Below the pieces are notes generated by a model. The model made no database searches. It was given only the letters and a program-made list of their open reading frames with translations, and had not been told where the DNA came from. A stretch of DNA of 64,000 bases from Scilla litardierei. Lineage: Eukaryota; Streptophyta; Magnoliopsida; Asparagales; Asparagaceae. Every line of letters begins with the position of its first letter. The stretch's first letter is position 1. Of the stretch, positions 1-13,821 are shown piece after piece. The position numbers and the translations under genes were made by a program. The stretch is from NCBI GenBank assembly GCA_030789695.1, contig CM061142.1:352321486-352385485 (forward strand), in the 5' to 3' direction.

Positions 1-1880
1 CTATCTAAATTTCTAAAGATAGAATTTACTGTGACTTACCCTATCGGGATCGTTGTAGCATGACAAGATGGAGTTAAAGCGCGAGGATTAGTACCTGCAT
101 ATACAAGAAGTTATCAGCTAATGGCTACACTAATTATTATCTAATTAATTGGTCGTTTTGATTTTCAAAACCAGTTGAAACGGTGTCGGAAAGCGTTCTA
201 AATTTTTACATAAGCTGAAAATAAATATTATAATTTTACTACAAAAGGAAAACATTTTCAGAAGCTCCTGCTATTTTTTTATAATTTTCAGAAACTCAAA
301 AATAGCTTTAAAACCCAAATTATTTAAGTGACGTATATCTTCCGTAAATAATTCCGGGAGCTATACTAGTCAAAAATACTTGAATGAACAGTCAAAACAG
401 CCGTCTTGAAGATTACTATTACCAATAATTTTATCACATATCAGTGTACTTGAAAACAGAGAGATACAATATTTAGAATGAATTATACGTATTTAATTTT
501 TAAGTTTAAAAAATGATTCCAAAAAAACAAAGGATCTGATCAAGATGAGACCAGCGTCATTGGGTCCGGAATATTGTTTCCGATTTTCTGGAGCTATCCC
601 CACATTTTTCTGGGCCATGTATTTCAAGTTATGAATTTTATACCATAAAACCTTATTATTAATTAATTAAAAATACGAAATACGAAATATTTTTTCGTAT
701 TTACGTTTTTGCCATCGTGAGTTAACCTTCGATGCCCGTCGACAGATGAACGGGCGGGGGGCTGTCGGCGTCGGAGGCGGTTGGCGTCGGGCGGTGGGCT
801 TCAGCGGCGGCGACGGCGAGGTCGGTGTGGCGACGACAAGGCCAGCGAGCGATGGAAGACGAGGAGAGAGGGAGTGGGGGCATCTGGCGGAGGCTGTGTG
901 TTGCTCGGGGGTTTCGTTGGCATGTGGTGGCTTCGGGCAGAGCCCGGAGGGCGGGCGGCGACGTCGTCGGATGACGGGCGGTGGTCGGAGCCCAGAGGGA
1001 GGGGCAGAGAGAGAGTGTGAGAGAGATAGAGAGAGAGGGTGAGTGCGAAAGTGAGAGGGGGAGAGATCGAGCGGCAGCCTGGGTTTCGTTGAGAGAGAGA
1101 GAGAGAGAGAGTTACTGTGTAGGGAATTAGAGGGGAGGGGTTGGCTTATATAGTGATTAGGGTATGGTAGAATTGTAATTAGGAGGGGGACAAGAATATT
1201 AAAGGGGGTAGATGAGATCCAACATTTTTAATATTCCCAGCTAAGGGGAGGCTTGTTAAGGGTGTTGGTTGAGGGTTTAGGGTAGAAGCAATTAGGTAAA
1301 AGTAGCTTAGTAATTGTAGAAAAGTAATTAGCGATTGTAATTAGTAAAAACCGGAGGAATACAAGCCCGTTTTCGCATACGACTCCGAAAAATTACGAAA
1401 ACATACCCACGAGATCGTATAGACGCGAGGATCGTGAATATGTGATCCGTTCTGGGATTTGAGCTACGGAAATACAGGTTTTAGGCCAAAACGTTTAGAA
1501 AGAAGGTTTGTGGGTTCTAGGCTGAAATGATATCCGAAAATTACGAAATTAATGTGGGAAGCCCTAAATGATAATAGGATGCTACTATAGAAGATTGAAA
1601 ATGTTTTGACAATGTTTGAATAGAAAATAAATTCGTCGACACAAAACGGTAATTATTGAAAATGAATTTTTATCGAAATGTTTTAGAGTATTTGAGGAAA
1701 TCTGAAATTGCTGAAATATAATATAATAAGTCTAGTGTTTCAAAATATTTTTAGAAGAATTTTTGATATCAGTTTTGATACACAACTCCTGACTAACCAC
1801 TATAAAGAGATTTTTTTTAAAATTGTCGAAAAATATGTTAAATACGTATTTGAAGTGTTTCAAAAATATAGGCCATTACA
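1..1880 (-). repeat. Element A 3' LTR, 5' part missing
   Basis: Base 1 aligns with base 5705 of the other LTR, so about 1055 bp lie outside the window. The alignment continues through a GC-rich stretch (730-1080), a short GA microsatellite (about 1091-1111) and an AT-rich tail to TTACA at 1876-1880. The small open frames in the GC-rich part are not supported as genes. Confidence 0.85.
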
Positions 1881-3389
1881 TCCTACCCTCCTTAAAATAA
1901 TTCCATCCTTGGAATTAAGAGGATCGATAATTTCCTAAGCAATTCAAACGATCGACCGGAAGGCTTGACGAACGACCACGACATAGGAAAATAAGTTGTT
2001 AATAGCATGAAATATAATGTGATATCACAGCATTAAAAAACAAGAGATAAATACATGAATACATACTATTGACATCACCATAGTTTCTGTAAATAGTTTT
2101 GAAACCTAGTGTCATCAGCAAAGTTATCTCGACTTTTCAAGTAGCCAAAATATGAGATAATGACATTACATGAAAATGAGGGCTATTATGATGATGACAT
2201 CTGCTCGAATTTGGAACCTGAGGTGATAAGTCAGTAGCAAGCTTTATTTAACAACATAACATGAAGATCATAAAGTTTAAAATTTCTAACTTAGGCTAAT
2301 TATTACTTACTGGGTTTTAATCATGTAAATCATCTCCATAGCATACAAAAGTGTGATGACTAACCCAAATGCATCTGTGCTGTTACACCTTAACCAGCCG
2401 AGCACAAAAGACATCATCTGCCATGATACCCAATTACAAGCCAACATCCAGATCGACACCAAAAGGCAGATATAAGGCCAACTTTCAAGGATCAAGATCA
2501 TCGCTACCACTGCTTCCCGCCATCACCACAACATCCAACAGTAAGCCGGCATCAAAGCTGTCTCCCAAATCTGAGCACAAGACTGACATCCAATTTCAAC
2601 ACCTAAGGCCAAAAGCAAGCCGATACTCATCCCCAATGATACTCCTTGACAACACCATTGGTCGACATCTACGGTTATCAGCATCAGCCCTAAGCAATTC
2701 AACGACCAGGAACTCACGAACCAACAAACACGAAGGAGCGACCCTAAGAAGGAATCGAAGCGGGGCAGCTTAAGGGGAAAGAACCAGAAAATGGAGCTCC
2801 AAAGAATACCATGAACAACGAATTCCTAAGAACTCAACCACACGGCAACAACGAGGGTGACGGCGAGAGCTGTCGCTAAGCCCAACAGTCCCCAAAGTCG
2901 TTGATGGGCCATCGGCGGCTATCGATCCAGTGCGTCGGCTGCGACTACGCGATGTGGCGGGGGCCTCCGGGATGGGTTGGAGCTTCGGGTGAGTTCGGAG
3001 GAGCTCAAGGCGAGATGGGTTGGTCTCGCTGAGAGGGAGGCAAGGTGAGGGAGAGGGTGGTATCGGGGCGAAGGGGAAGCCGTGGGGTGTCTTGGTGAGG
3101 AAGAAGAGGAGGGGTTTAAAAATGGAGAAAAGGGGGGGTAAGGGTTTAAAGGGGGGTGCCGAAAGTCATGATAGGGTAGGTTAGGTTAGGCGTGAACGGG
3201 GATCGAGTAGAGGATAAGGACAAAAAGGCAATAATGGGGGGGAAGGTGGTAGATGGGAAAGAATTCAAACACATGGAAAAATCGGGTACAAGATGAAAGT
3301 AGGGTTAGAATAGAAATACTAGCTCAAGAAGGATGTAACAATGCAACAGCCTACGTGCCGGGTCTGGCTCGTTACTTCACTGGTTCTTC
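1881..3389. other. Element A interior without recognisable coding
   Basis: It starts with the reverse complement of a polypurine tract and the conserved pol end (1881-1920). The rest does not resemble RNase H or integrase in any frame I read, although those should be here. On the minus strand 2780-3260 looks like a pyrimidine-rich leader followed by GC-rich sequence, and could be captured host or other element DNA. Replacement of pol by foreign DNA is an inference. Confidence 0.5.
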
Positions 3390-4090
3390 TTATCGGCTTT
3401 CACTGAGGAACTCGAACTTTGGATGGTTGGGTATTTCGAATTCTACCCTCCTTTGACGACAGTCAATGGTGGCATGAAATGCTCCAAACCAATCCATTCC
3501 AAAGACAGCATCGAAAGTTGGCATCTCTATCACCATGAAGTCGACGAAGAGGTCACATCCATAAATCACTACAGAGCATTGGAGGCATCCACTGGCTACC
3601 GGTAGGGAACCGCCAGCAGTCTCGACCTTCCAACGGGAATTCAGAGGTTCAACAGAGATGACATGTGTTTGGATTAATCGACTCGCCAAGAAGCAATGTG
3701 TAGCTCCTGAGTCGAATAGTGTGAGGGCAGGTTTACCGGCTACTAAGATGGTACCTACGGTGTTGAGAGTCATGTCTAAGATCACGATTCCTAATATTAG
3801 AGTATGTAGCTTAGTGAAAAATCCCATACCTGTGATTACTTGGCCCGTATCCTTGGCCTCTTCTAACGTCATTGTATAAGCTTGGCGTCTCTGGGGTGGC
3901 GCCTGTCGTCGAGTCTGCTGGTACACTTGATGCTGAGGAGGGAGTGGTTGACGTTGCTGAGCATATGGTGGTGGTCGCTGCGATGCATTCCTCGCAGGGG
4001 CATTGGCTGGAGCAGGGTTGGAAGACTAAGACTTCCTATCAGGACAGTCCCTTGCAGTGTGGTCCTTCGATTCGCTTCAGTTGTTGAACT
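3390..4090 (-). pseudogene. Element A gag C-terminus and aspartic protease remnant
   Basis: Read on the minus strand, this starts in the remains of a gag zinc knuckle (HTARDC), then has an in-frame TAG (4028-4026). A Gln/Pro-rich linker follows, then a retroviral-type aspartic protease with the active-site motif LFDSGATH and the downstream motif FGMDWF. The protease matures the Gag-Pol polyprotein in the particle. The open frame runs 3926-3390 (178 residues) and ends before any reverse transcriptase. Between gag and protease lies a 75-nt GT..AG segment (3829-3755) that reads through without a stop but adds about 25 residues absent from relatives. This is a dead fragment; the family call is firm. 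Confidence 0.8.
3755..3829 (-). other. Putative spliceosomal intron at the gag-protease junction (element A)
   Basis: On the minus strand the segment begins GTATGG and ends CCGTAG. Removing it joins G to GT, making a Gly codon (phase 1), exactly where G1 (42734-42846) and G2 (47799-47911) have GT..AG segments of 113 nt. Its length is a multiple of three and it has no stop, so the unspliced frame is also open. Confidence 0.55.
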
Positions 4091-4627
4091 CGAACTTCTG
4101 ATGACCAAAAATTCGAACGCTACCCTCCGTAGCTAGGGTTCAAGAAAACTAGAAATAGAAAGATTCTAAGAAGGTCAATCGAAAGGTCATCAAGCTAAAG
4201 GAAGGGTGATGGTGAAGAGGATTGATGGCGTTACATAATCATGATTCACGTCCTTGCGGTCCAGCAGACACGGCCAGGGAAATGACTAAGCCAGGATCAC
4301 TTACACCCAATCTAGCTAGATTGATCCAATAAACTTAGCCAAGCACATTGACCGGATCATGGTCCATTGAAGGAAGCTTATCATTTATATGTGTGCCACC
4401 AATACAAAAAGCTTTTTTATTAACAACTAATTAATCCTATCAAAATTTAGGTTTTGTTAATGGCTTTTATTAAGTCCAGATAGGTCAGCTCCATTGGGGC
4501 TCTTCGAAGTGTTCACGTCCATCTTTCGAGTGTCAAACCTGCATTCATGGAAGAAATGTTAGCTTAGTCGAGCATCATATACGATACATCCTGGTTTCAC
4601 TATACTGTTCACGAGGTATTTTGCTCG
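4091..4627. other. Element A gag/leader region, degenerate
   Basis: Between the gag remnant and the primer site. I see no intact reading frame; the expected N-terminal gag is missing or decayed. Confidence 0.5.
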
Positions 4628-4645
4628 GACATGCATGGGCCACCA
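4628..4645 (-). other. Element A primer binding site (tRNA-Ile-like)
   Basis: The plus strand reads GACATGCATGGGCCACCA, four bases before the LTR. It ends in CCA and, as I recall it, differs at one base from the 3' end of plant tRNA-Ile(AAU), GACCTGCATGGGCCACCA. Confidence 0.6.
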
Positions 4646-7554
4646 AACTTGTAACGACCCGCTCTCAGGGGCCCGTTACTTATTTGGTTTATTCGCAGGT
4701 CTGCAGTTTACCAGTGAAATCAGCATAGCCACAACTCAGAGATGTACCACAATACTCAAACCAGCTTACAACAATATTACAGTGCAGATTAAAGTACAAC
4801 AAACAACAGCACTCTCCCACCCAAAATACATAAAGGAAGTGCAGAAAGTAAATACATAATACAACACATACACCAACACAAAACAGCTAAAACTCTTACA
4901 ACTTCAGGGACGAACTCTGGCTCTTAGGGGCCTCTATGTCAAGCTGTACGTCGTCTGCGGTGCCACGAAACATGGAACCGTAGATAAGTCACATAATTCT
5001 ACCAATAGACATAAAGTAGTGCAAAAGTACGGAGCAGTCTATAATGAGCATTTTAAAGGCTATCATGCTAGTGCAATAAGTGATATAAGAGCAGACATGC
5101 AGGCAAAGGCGTAAAGTAAAGTAGGGACATGCAAGCATTCAAGTGCGACAAGTAAAGTACATGTAGTCAAGCATGCAAGGGTGACAAGTAAAGTAAAGGT
5201 GACCAAGCAAGTTCAACTAGTAACGTACAAGAGTAACCATAATGATAGCAATAATGTGATGTCCATGACAATAGATAGAAATTGTGCCTAGCCTAGTTCG
5301 TGACTTATAAAGGGAAGTACAGTGAGCAACCAAGAGTCCCGCTCTTCCCACGGGTGCTACCTGGGCGAACTATGCTATGAATACAATGCAGTAATCTGTG
5401 ATCTGTCTATGAATTTGTCATTGGCACTATGATGGGTTGCTAGAACCCGCACGGCGACAACAAGGCATGGACTAGTCGCTCCCGCACTTCTGCAATTATA
5501 AGTTACTCCAAAACCCAGTGTCTGTGCCGGTTACCGTACTTGCAGTTTTACGAGTCATTTACTATTCTCACATTTCCAGTTACAATCTTTCTGCCAAGCA
5601 TGTCATGTAGCAATTGATGCGACTATTTATTTGTCTCTAGTCATCTGTTCAGATCAATAACTGTTCCGAGACTAGATGTCTAGTCCTATGTTCATACGAG
5701 TACACTATCTAAATTTCTAAAGGTAGAATTTACTGTGACTTACTCTATCGGGATCGTCGTAGCAAGACGAGGATGGAGTTAAAGCGCGAGGATTGGTACA
5801 TGCAAACACAAGAAGTTATCAACTAATGCCTACACTAATTATTATCTAATTAATTGGTCGTTTTGATTTTCAAAACCGGTTGAAACGGTGTCGGAAAGCG
5901 TTCTAAATTTTTACATAAGATGAAAATAAATATTATAATTTTACTGCAAAAGAAAAACATTTTCAAAAGATCCTCCTATTTTTTATAATTTTTAGAAACT
6001 CAAAAATAGCTTTAAAGCCCAAATTATTTAAGTGACGTATATCTTCCGTAAATAATTTCGGGAGCTGTACAAGTCGGAAATACTTGAATGAATAGTCAAA
6101 ACGACCGCCTTGAAGATTACTATTACCTATAATTTTATAACTTATCAATGTACGTGAAAACAGAGAGATACGGTATTTAGAATGAATTATACGTATTTAA
6201 TTTTTAAGTTTAAAAATGATTCTGGAAAAATTAAGCATCTGATCAAGATGAGACCAGCACCATTGGGTCCGGAATATTGTTTCCGAATTTCTGGAGCTAT
6301 CCCCACATTTTTCTGGGCCCTGTATTTCAAGTTATGAATTTTATACCATAAAACCTTATTATTAATTAATTAAAATTCGAAATACGAAATATTTTTCGTA
6401 TTTACGGTTTTGCCATCGCGAGTTAACCTTCGCTGCTCATCGACAGATGAACGTGGGGGCTGTCGGTGTCGGAGGCGGTCGGCGTCGGGCGGTGGGCTTC
6501 AGAAGCGACGGCGGCGAGGTCGGGGTGGCAGCGACAAGGCCTGCGAGCGGCGGCAGATGTCACACCCCGCTTCTCTAAAATGGAAGGCGAGACGTGATGA
6601 GTTCCACTCAGACGTGGAGCCGTGAAGCTGCAGTCTGATAAGCGTCTGTAAAAATTTCAAATAGTAGCAAGTCCTTTGCATTGCGACGAAACAACAACAA
6701 TGATAATAGTAAAGCAGATATAAAGGAAAACATCCACCAACATCCAGAAAATTACTCCAACATCACAGAGCAGTCAAAAAAAAGTAAAAGTCTGAACAAT
6801 AGGCCTAAAGCATGGCCGAAACAAAAGTAAAGAGAGTCACCGGCTGAGACTAAGGGTAGGACCGGAATCCTCGAACTGAACGTCAGCAACCTGTCGTCCT
6901 CTGCAACTAAGTCAGGCCCAAAACCTGAAATGTGACACCCAAAGAGAAAAGGGCACATGTCAGCAAAAGTCTCCCAAAGAAAGCGGAGAACTTTTGTGCA
7001 AGGATACAAATAAAATAAAGTGACTAGCAGTTCTAAATATAATGAAAAGACATGACATTTAAAGAATGCAACAATTTAAAATGATATGATGACATGCATG
7101 CACGTCGTAGCAGAAGCTACGAAAACACTGTTTTCACGAATCACGAACATTATCATTTCACGATGTGCACATGGTTTACTCCTTACATCTGAAGGAGCGG
7201 ATCAGGCATCCTTCTACAATGTGTGACAGCTTAACCCTACCCCTCTACGTGTATCGAGCCTTGGTTTCCCAAGTACGTGAGCTCGCTTCTGGATCACGAG
7301 TCCAGAAAGTGTTTTTCATTAGGGACTGGCGCACATCTTCTGGATCACGAGCCAGGAAGTGTTTTTGGCATAGGGTTATGCCCGCAAAGCAGGTGCCTAG
7401 CCTTAATCACTACAATAAGTGTAGCGTGTGCTACGCAATCACGATGAAACATTAGATGCATGCAATGACATGGCAATGAGCAGATAAATTGCGTACCGTT
7501 AATTGAAATTAAACATGGCATGGCAGTATGAATGAAAGCATGATAAAGGTGTCG

Positions 7555-7660
7555 GATCTAGCTTCATTGTCAAGCTAGATCAAGTAGGGTGTCTGATCTA
7601 GTTTCGTTGTCAAACTAGATCAAATAGGGGCGTCTAGGCGACTATCATTTCACCGCCTAG
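7555..7660 (-). other. Three leader hairpins in the element C 3' LTR
   Basis: Inverted repeats lie at 7555-7581, 7595-7621 and 7634-7660. Read on the minus strand, the first two have 10-bp stems with 7-nt loops GACAATG and GACAACG. The third has arms CTAGGCGG and TCGCCTAG around an 11-nt loop. The same order and loops occur in G1, G2 and the solo LTR with compensatory stem changes. Confidence 0.7.
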
Positions 7661-7730
7661 TCTCTTTTACGCTACTGAACCAAATGGCCTAAGACGTGGC
7701 CTAAAGAGAAAACTGGCAAGTATCACTTAC

Positions 7731-7911
7731 CTGAAAAATAACCAAGTCACGATCACGTTCAATCAGTCCGAGTCTACCTATGTGCTCAAAACGCAATCCA
7801 GCCTATAGTCCCAATTTATTATTCTTGATTAGTGAGTTACAAAACGATTAGCGACTATGATTTTTAAGTTGATTAACAGGCAAGTGGGGATTCCTATGGA
7901 GAGAGACTTAC
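7731..7911 (-). other. Putative leader intron in the element C LTR
   Basis: On the minus strand a strong donor AG|GTAAGT (from 7911) and an acceptor with a T-run, TTTTTCAG (to 7731), are 181 nt apart. The other LTR has the same pair at 14178 and 13998, also 181 nt. G1/G2 have a similarly placed GT..AG segment of 98 nt. Confidence 0.4.
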
Positions 7912-9609
7912 CTCAACACGACGCGAGAGCTACTCTGACGTCGGGTAGCGACGTCAGGAGTTGGATTCCGGTTTCGCGAATGGTACGGAACGACCGGTTA
8001 TCTGTCATTAAAATATGTGCACGAATAAGTTCGTAACTACGGACTAGAATTATTAGAAAAATTCTAAAACGTCTAATGACCCGATTTTAATTACGTTTTC
8101 TATCCTAAGATGGGTAACACATCAATATTAATGAACGTTGCATTATTAACACGTTAACTACATCAATTTGCTAGTACAAACAAGCATACAACAATTTATC
8201 AAGCAACCTAGATTATTATTGGCTAGAAGTCGCGTACACAATTTATCCACCCTACAAATTATCCAGTTAACATCTATATTATTGTTACTAGCATGCAAAC
8301 CCATTTTATTAAGTCCGATAATCATCTATAATGGTCCAAAACTATAACAAACAGGTAATAACGAGTTCTAAGTGAATGCTACAAACCGATATGAAGAGAT
8401 GATCCTTAACGGCAACCGGGAGAGCGTTGTGAGTGGTCAACGGCTAAGGGGTGGTCGTTCAGCGCGAGGGAAGGCTGCTGCCGTGTGGGGAAGGTCTTGC
8501 TATCACGGACAGCGAGTGGGAGCTATTGCGAGCGCCAGGGGATCGCTGCCAGTGAAGAGCAGCTATCTGCTGCTGCTGACGGCGGATAGGGCAACGACTG
8601 AGGCGGCTTCCGACGGGGCACCGGAGAGGAGGTCGACGAGGGGGGTCTGCGAGGCTGTTGTCACCAGAGGAACAGTTGGGTGGCTCTGCCACTGTCCCGA
8701 GCGGCGCTGTGAGCGCCGCTGCGAGCTGCTTCTGCTGCTGCGCCTGGAGGGGCCGCGCGCGAGTTTAGACAGCGGAGGGACAGCGGGGGTTGGCCAGAGA
8801 AAGGTACGGCGATGTGGGTTGGCCGGGGTACGACGAGGATGGGTGGATGAGGCCGTCGACGAAGTGCTAGGTCGGAGATTCCAAGGGTCGTGTGATGACG
8901 GTGCAAAGAGACGTGGGTTGCGATAAAAAGAGACCTGGGGGCAGCTGCGTTTTAAAACTAGGGTTTGCTATATATGTTTGAGTTTTGGGGTGCACTTAAG
9001 GGGTTGGGAGAGGAGTGGACTTAAGGGAAGATTAGGATTTGAGTGGTGAATAGCCAGAAGAGAGATTTGTTCTCATACGTAGGGATTTGATCTCATTGCT
9101 ATATAACTAGGGTTTTTGGGTAGTTGTGGGTAAGGGGAGAGAGAATGTTAGAGGGTAGGGTACAACGTAGGGGAAAATGGGGTGAGACTAGCTTAGGGAA
9201 ATAATCTTGTGAAAAACTTTGGTTTAACGTTGATTAGTGATGAAATTAGTGCACAAGTGGGTCCAATGATACCCGATAATTACGAGAAAAATACCGGGGC
9301 GACCGTGTCAACGAGAGAAACGAAACTAAGAATATTGATCATGAGTTTGACGACGAGAAATGAAACTAAAAATAAAAAGGTCTCACGAAAAAAGTGAGAA
9401 TCACGACAACTCTGCAAACAAAGTCATTTTGTGGGAGAACGACCCGTGAAATGGAGTTCCAAAATAATTCCACAAATTAATACTCTTCGAGAGTGTCACA
9501 ACGACATATTACATCATAGGGTTCGGATACAGGAAGGGTCTAAAATAAATACGTGTACGAACAAGAATACGTGCACGAAGAAGTGTACGATCGAAAACAG
9601 ACCGTGACA

Positions 9610-12600
9610 TCCTACCCACCTTAGGATAAAGTCCGTCCTCGGATTTTCTAACTATAAATATATCTAGCCACTCTAGTAACTACCCCAATCATACCACCTT
9701 ATAATTCAAACCTGATATAGTCACTACAAGTGCTTATATATGCACTAGGTAGTCAAATATTAATACTACCAACATGTATACACATGCACTCTTTATACTT
9801 ATACCTAGCATAGACTGTCAAATTCATACACATACTTCAATCGTTCATGTAGTCACGTACATCCCCTATATAGCTATCACACGCTATCACATGACCGAGT
9901 CATACATACTTTCATACAAATAAATAGCTCACACCTGCCAATACAATTGTAGTACTTCACGCTTAGATAACTACCTATGAACAAAACAACAAGGATACAC
10001 AACTCCCTATATCTCTTAGTGTACATTCAATCTTAATAACACATCAACACATGTAATCACCATACCTTATTAAATCAAGTTTTATTATACCCAATATACA
10101 TTCACCACTACTATAATTTCACATATATGTAGTTATTAAAATGCACGCAAATATTTCACCATATATTCACATTATATACAGTCCTATAACTGTATTCAAG
10201 ACATACCACACATACCATAGTCACAAATACCTATAACTAAGCACATACTTACCCGTGCATGGTGCATACCCACATACGCTAATATACCATTCATACATAC
10301 CTCTCATACCACTATATACTTAGCACAACAACACACCTAGTTTAGCTAACTGACATACCTCAAACATGGAAAACCTTAGTAATTAACAATACCACAAGAC
10401 CACCACTCATAACTATAATAGGGTATAGTCACCCACCATTATGTGCGTAACACAACCAGACACAAACAATCCTATCACTATACATACATCATCCATCGTT
10501 ATATTCATGGTACTACACGCAAACCACAGACATATGTAACAATATACTCAAAGTATACCCACTCAAGCTTGAGTGAGACTCAAAACCCACATCAAAATAC
10601 TCTATATACATAACACGGTATCTATACATATACCAATACCACTCTAATATATGTCTATATATATATATATATATCTACCCATGTAAGCACATACATACCA
10701 TAATAATATTACAATCATCAGCACACGTATATAATCAAATACATTATCACATATATACTTGCATCGTATCGCCACATACCTATAATATATATACATATCA
10801 TAGCAATATTAAATATAATCAGTACACTACTACCTATACCTATCCATGGATAGTCACGACATACAATAGTCGTGTATACCTCATGGTACACACGCACACA
10901 CCCAACGTCCCGTAAAGGCAAGCAATACCAAACAAAGTTATAGCCCTATTATCGTATGTATATCACACGTATTCATATAGTAAGCTTATATCTACGTGCG
11001 AGCACATCCCCACACGCACTAACATATAGATCAAATAATAGGCATGCACATTTAACTATAAGTACCCTATTATCATTACACTTAACCTGCACATGACTTA
11101 CTAGTATACTATTTCAAGCATCAACAAGTATCTTCAAGCTACATACACTACTAGTATACACTCCAATACAATTTCCAATATATACAGACATTCCTAAAGT
11201 GGTATAGCTATCCACACTTATATAACTAACATCATCCATATAACTTCATATACATCATGAATAACACTGAGTATGTTTATATGACACAAGCGGCAAACAT
11301 TAATATACTACAGGGGAGTACACTCATACATGAGTGATACGCCGGGGTTCACACACACGGGTCCACACACCCTACTTATACATGCACCACAACGACATCG
11401 CAATAAAATCAATGGACTCACTACTATACTAAGGTTGACACGGACAACGACAAGCACTAGCAACTAAACAAAAGAAAGGAAACCGAAACCAAAAGCGTAA
11501 CGAACACGATCGAAAAAAGCGAGTTCAGAGAAGGCGAGGATAAGGAGATAATTGGTTGGGTGAGACAAAGAATATTGCTCTAAATAATTAAATAGGCGAA
11601 AGAGAGTCATGTGTAAAATATGATGTCGTATATATCTATTCTTATGAAAATATGTAGGAAAAGCGAGCAGACTGGAAAAATTTGAAAACACGGAAAAAGT
11701 TATTAGGCGAAGAAATAATGAGTAGGGTGAGGCAGTGATCGTGTTGTAAATGAAAATAGGTTTATACAAAAATTTTGAAATATGAGCACGTTGAACTTAG
11801 ATCTGATATTAAAAAAATATTGAAGTTCTATTTAGCTTAGGAAAATACTCTAAAAGTGTGTACGGTAAGTGAAAAATATTAATAATAATAAACTGAGTAG
11901 TGTAGACATGGAAGGAAAGATATATTGAATTATCAAAAATGGTAATAAAGTTTTAAAACCGAAATACGATAGATATAGCTTAGAAAACGATCTCGAGATT
12001 GTAATAAAAATTTACGGCCAAGACGACTTCAAAATCTAAGAAAGTATTTTAACTCAGCCGAAAGTAAGGAATTTAAATATATAAGAAGGGGTTAAAAAAA
12101 CAAAATTTAAACTGAGTGAAAACTTTAAGTAAGGAAAATCAAAAATAACTTTGGAAGAATCAAGATTTGCAATGGAGAAGCTTCGAAAAATTAACGATAT
12201 TCGTCGAAAAATGATCACGTGTATCGAGGGCAAAGAATATGACCGCGTGATGAATACGCCTAGGATACGATTCATGAAAAGCTACGATGGGATTTCTACG
12301 GTCGATAACCCAGAAGTGTAATGATCAGGGAAATGATAGAATCGGGCGTTCTAATTATCGGGTCAGCTGGAGATCAAGAGGAACTTAACACTATGACTCT
12401 CTAATGAACTAGACTGTAATAGAGGTCTCAGGGAAGGGTCCTAAGAGAAGTCAAAATTACGTTCTGTTGAGTCTGAAATTGTCGGACTCAATCGAATGGC
12501 TAAAAAAGAAGCTCTAGAAGTCTAATATGGTCAGGGCTGGGTGAGAGACTGCTATGGAAACCTAAGACGAGTACAGATTAATCTTGACGAAGACTCTGAC

Positions 12601-12775
12601 TATCATACCTGGACATCTACCTAAGTCTTCCTACCATCAAAGATAGGAAAATGTTCAGATTAGACTTAATCATGACTTGGATGTTCCGAATATTTAATTG
12701 GATGTTGTTTATCATTATTGTTGTTCCGGTATTTCGTGGATGCAAAAATGACCCGCATGGGCCACCAACAAAACC
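9610..12775 (-). other. Element C interior, non-coding and AT-rich
   Basis: It begins with the reverse complement of a polypurine tract and the conserved pol end seen in A and B (9610-9650). From about 9650 to 11450 it is AT-rich, with endlessly varied ACATAC/TATAC words and a TA run (10655-10674). From 11450 to 12740 it is purine-rich on the plus strand with no recognisable protein. The open frame at 11464-11769 looks like chance. Confidence 0.75.
12750..12767 (-). other. Element C primer binding site (tRNA-Ile-like)
   Basis: The plus strand reads GACCCGCATGGGCCACCA, eight bases before the 5' LTR. It has one mismatch to the plant tRNA-Ile 3' end as I recall it. The same site is present in A, B, G1 and G2. 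Confidence 0.6.
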
Positions 12776-13821
12776 TGTCACGCCCCGCTTCCCTAAAATG
12801 GAAGGCGAGACGTGATGCGGCCCGCTCAGACGTGGAGCCGTAAAGCTGCAGTCTGATAAGCGTCTGTAAAAATTTCAAAAAGTAGCATGTCCTTTGCATG
12901 GCGACGAAACAACAACAATGATAATAGTAAAGCAGATATAAAGGAAAACATCCACCAACATCCAGAAAATTATTCCAACATTACAGAGCAGTCACAAAAA
13001 GTACAAGTCTGAACAATAGGGCGAAACATTGTTGTTTCGCGCAATTATAATAGGCAGAAGCATGGCCGAAACAAAAGTAAAGAGAGTCACCGTCTGAGAC
13101 TAAGGGTATGACCGGAATCCTTGAACTGAACGTCAGCAACCTGTCGTCCTCTGCAACCAAGTCAGGCCCAAAACCTGACATGTGACACCCAAATAGAAAA
13201 GGGCACATGTCAGCAAAAGTCTCCCAAAGAAAGCGGAGAACTTTTGTGCAAGGATACAAATAAAATAAATTGACTAGCAGTTCTAAATATAATGAAAAGA
13301 CATGACATTTAAAGAATGCAACAAGTTAAAATGATATGATGACATGCATGCACGTCTTAGTAGAAGCTACGAAAACACTTTTTTCACGAATCACGAACAT
13401 TATCATTTCACGAACATTATCATTTCACGATGTGCACAGGGTTTACTCCTTACAGCTGAAGGAGCGGATCATGCATCCTTCTACGCTGCATGACAGCTTA
13501 ACCCTACCCCTCCACGTGTATCGAGCCTTGGTTTCCCAAGTACGTGAGCTCGCTTCTGGATCACAAGTCCAGGAAGTGTTTTTCATTATGGACTGGTGTA
13601 CATCTTCTGGATCACGAGCCAGGAAGTGTTTTTGGCATAGGGTTATGCCCGCAAAGCAGGTGCCTAGCCTTAATCATTACAATAAGTGTAGCGTGTGCTA
13701 CGCAATCACGATGAAACATTAGATGCATGCAATGACATGGCAACGAGCAGATAAATTGCGTACCGTTAATTGAAATTAAACATGGCATGGCAGTATGAAT
13801 GAAAGCATGATAAAGGTGTCT

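Larger units (their letters stand above)
6558..9609 (-). repeat. Element C 3' LTR
   Basis: Starts TGTCAC and ends GTGACA on the plus strand, and is followed by the reverse complement of a polypurine tract. It pairs with 12776-15857. The GC-rich part (8400-8930) has fairly long open frames on both strands, which I do not accept as genes. Confidence 0.9.

Noticed and set aside
7725..7735. TTTTTCAG|GTAAGT in C's 3' LTR looks like a recursive splice site
   Set aside because: The GTAAGT is one arm of a small conserved hairpin (GGTAAGT/ACTTGCC), and the other LTR has GCACGT there.
8372..8926. Open frame of 184 codons in the GC-rich part of C's 3' LTR, and a 160-codon frame on the other strand at 14673-15155
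   Set aside because: They lie inside LTR leader sequence, are broken differently in the two LTRs, have no known domain, and GC-rich sequence gives long chance frames.
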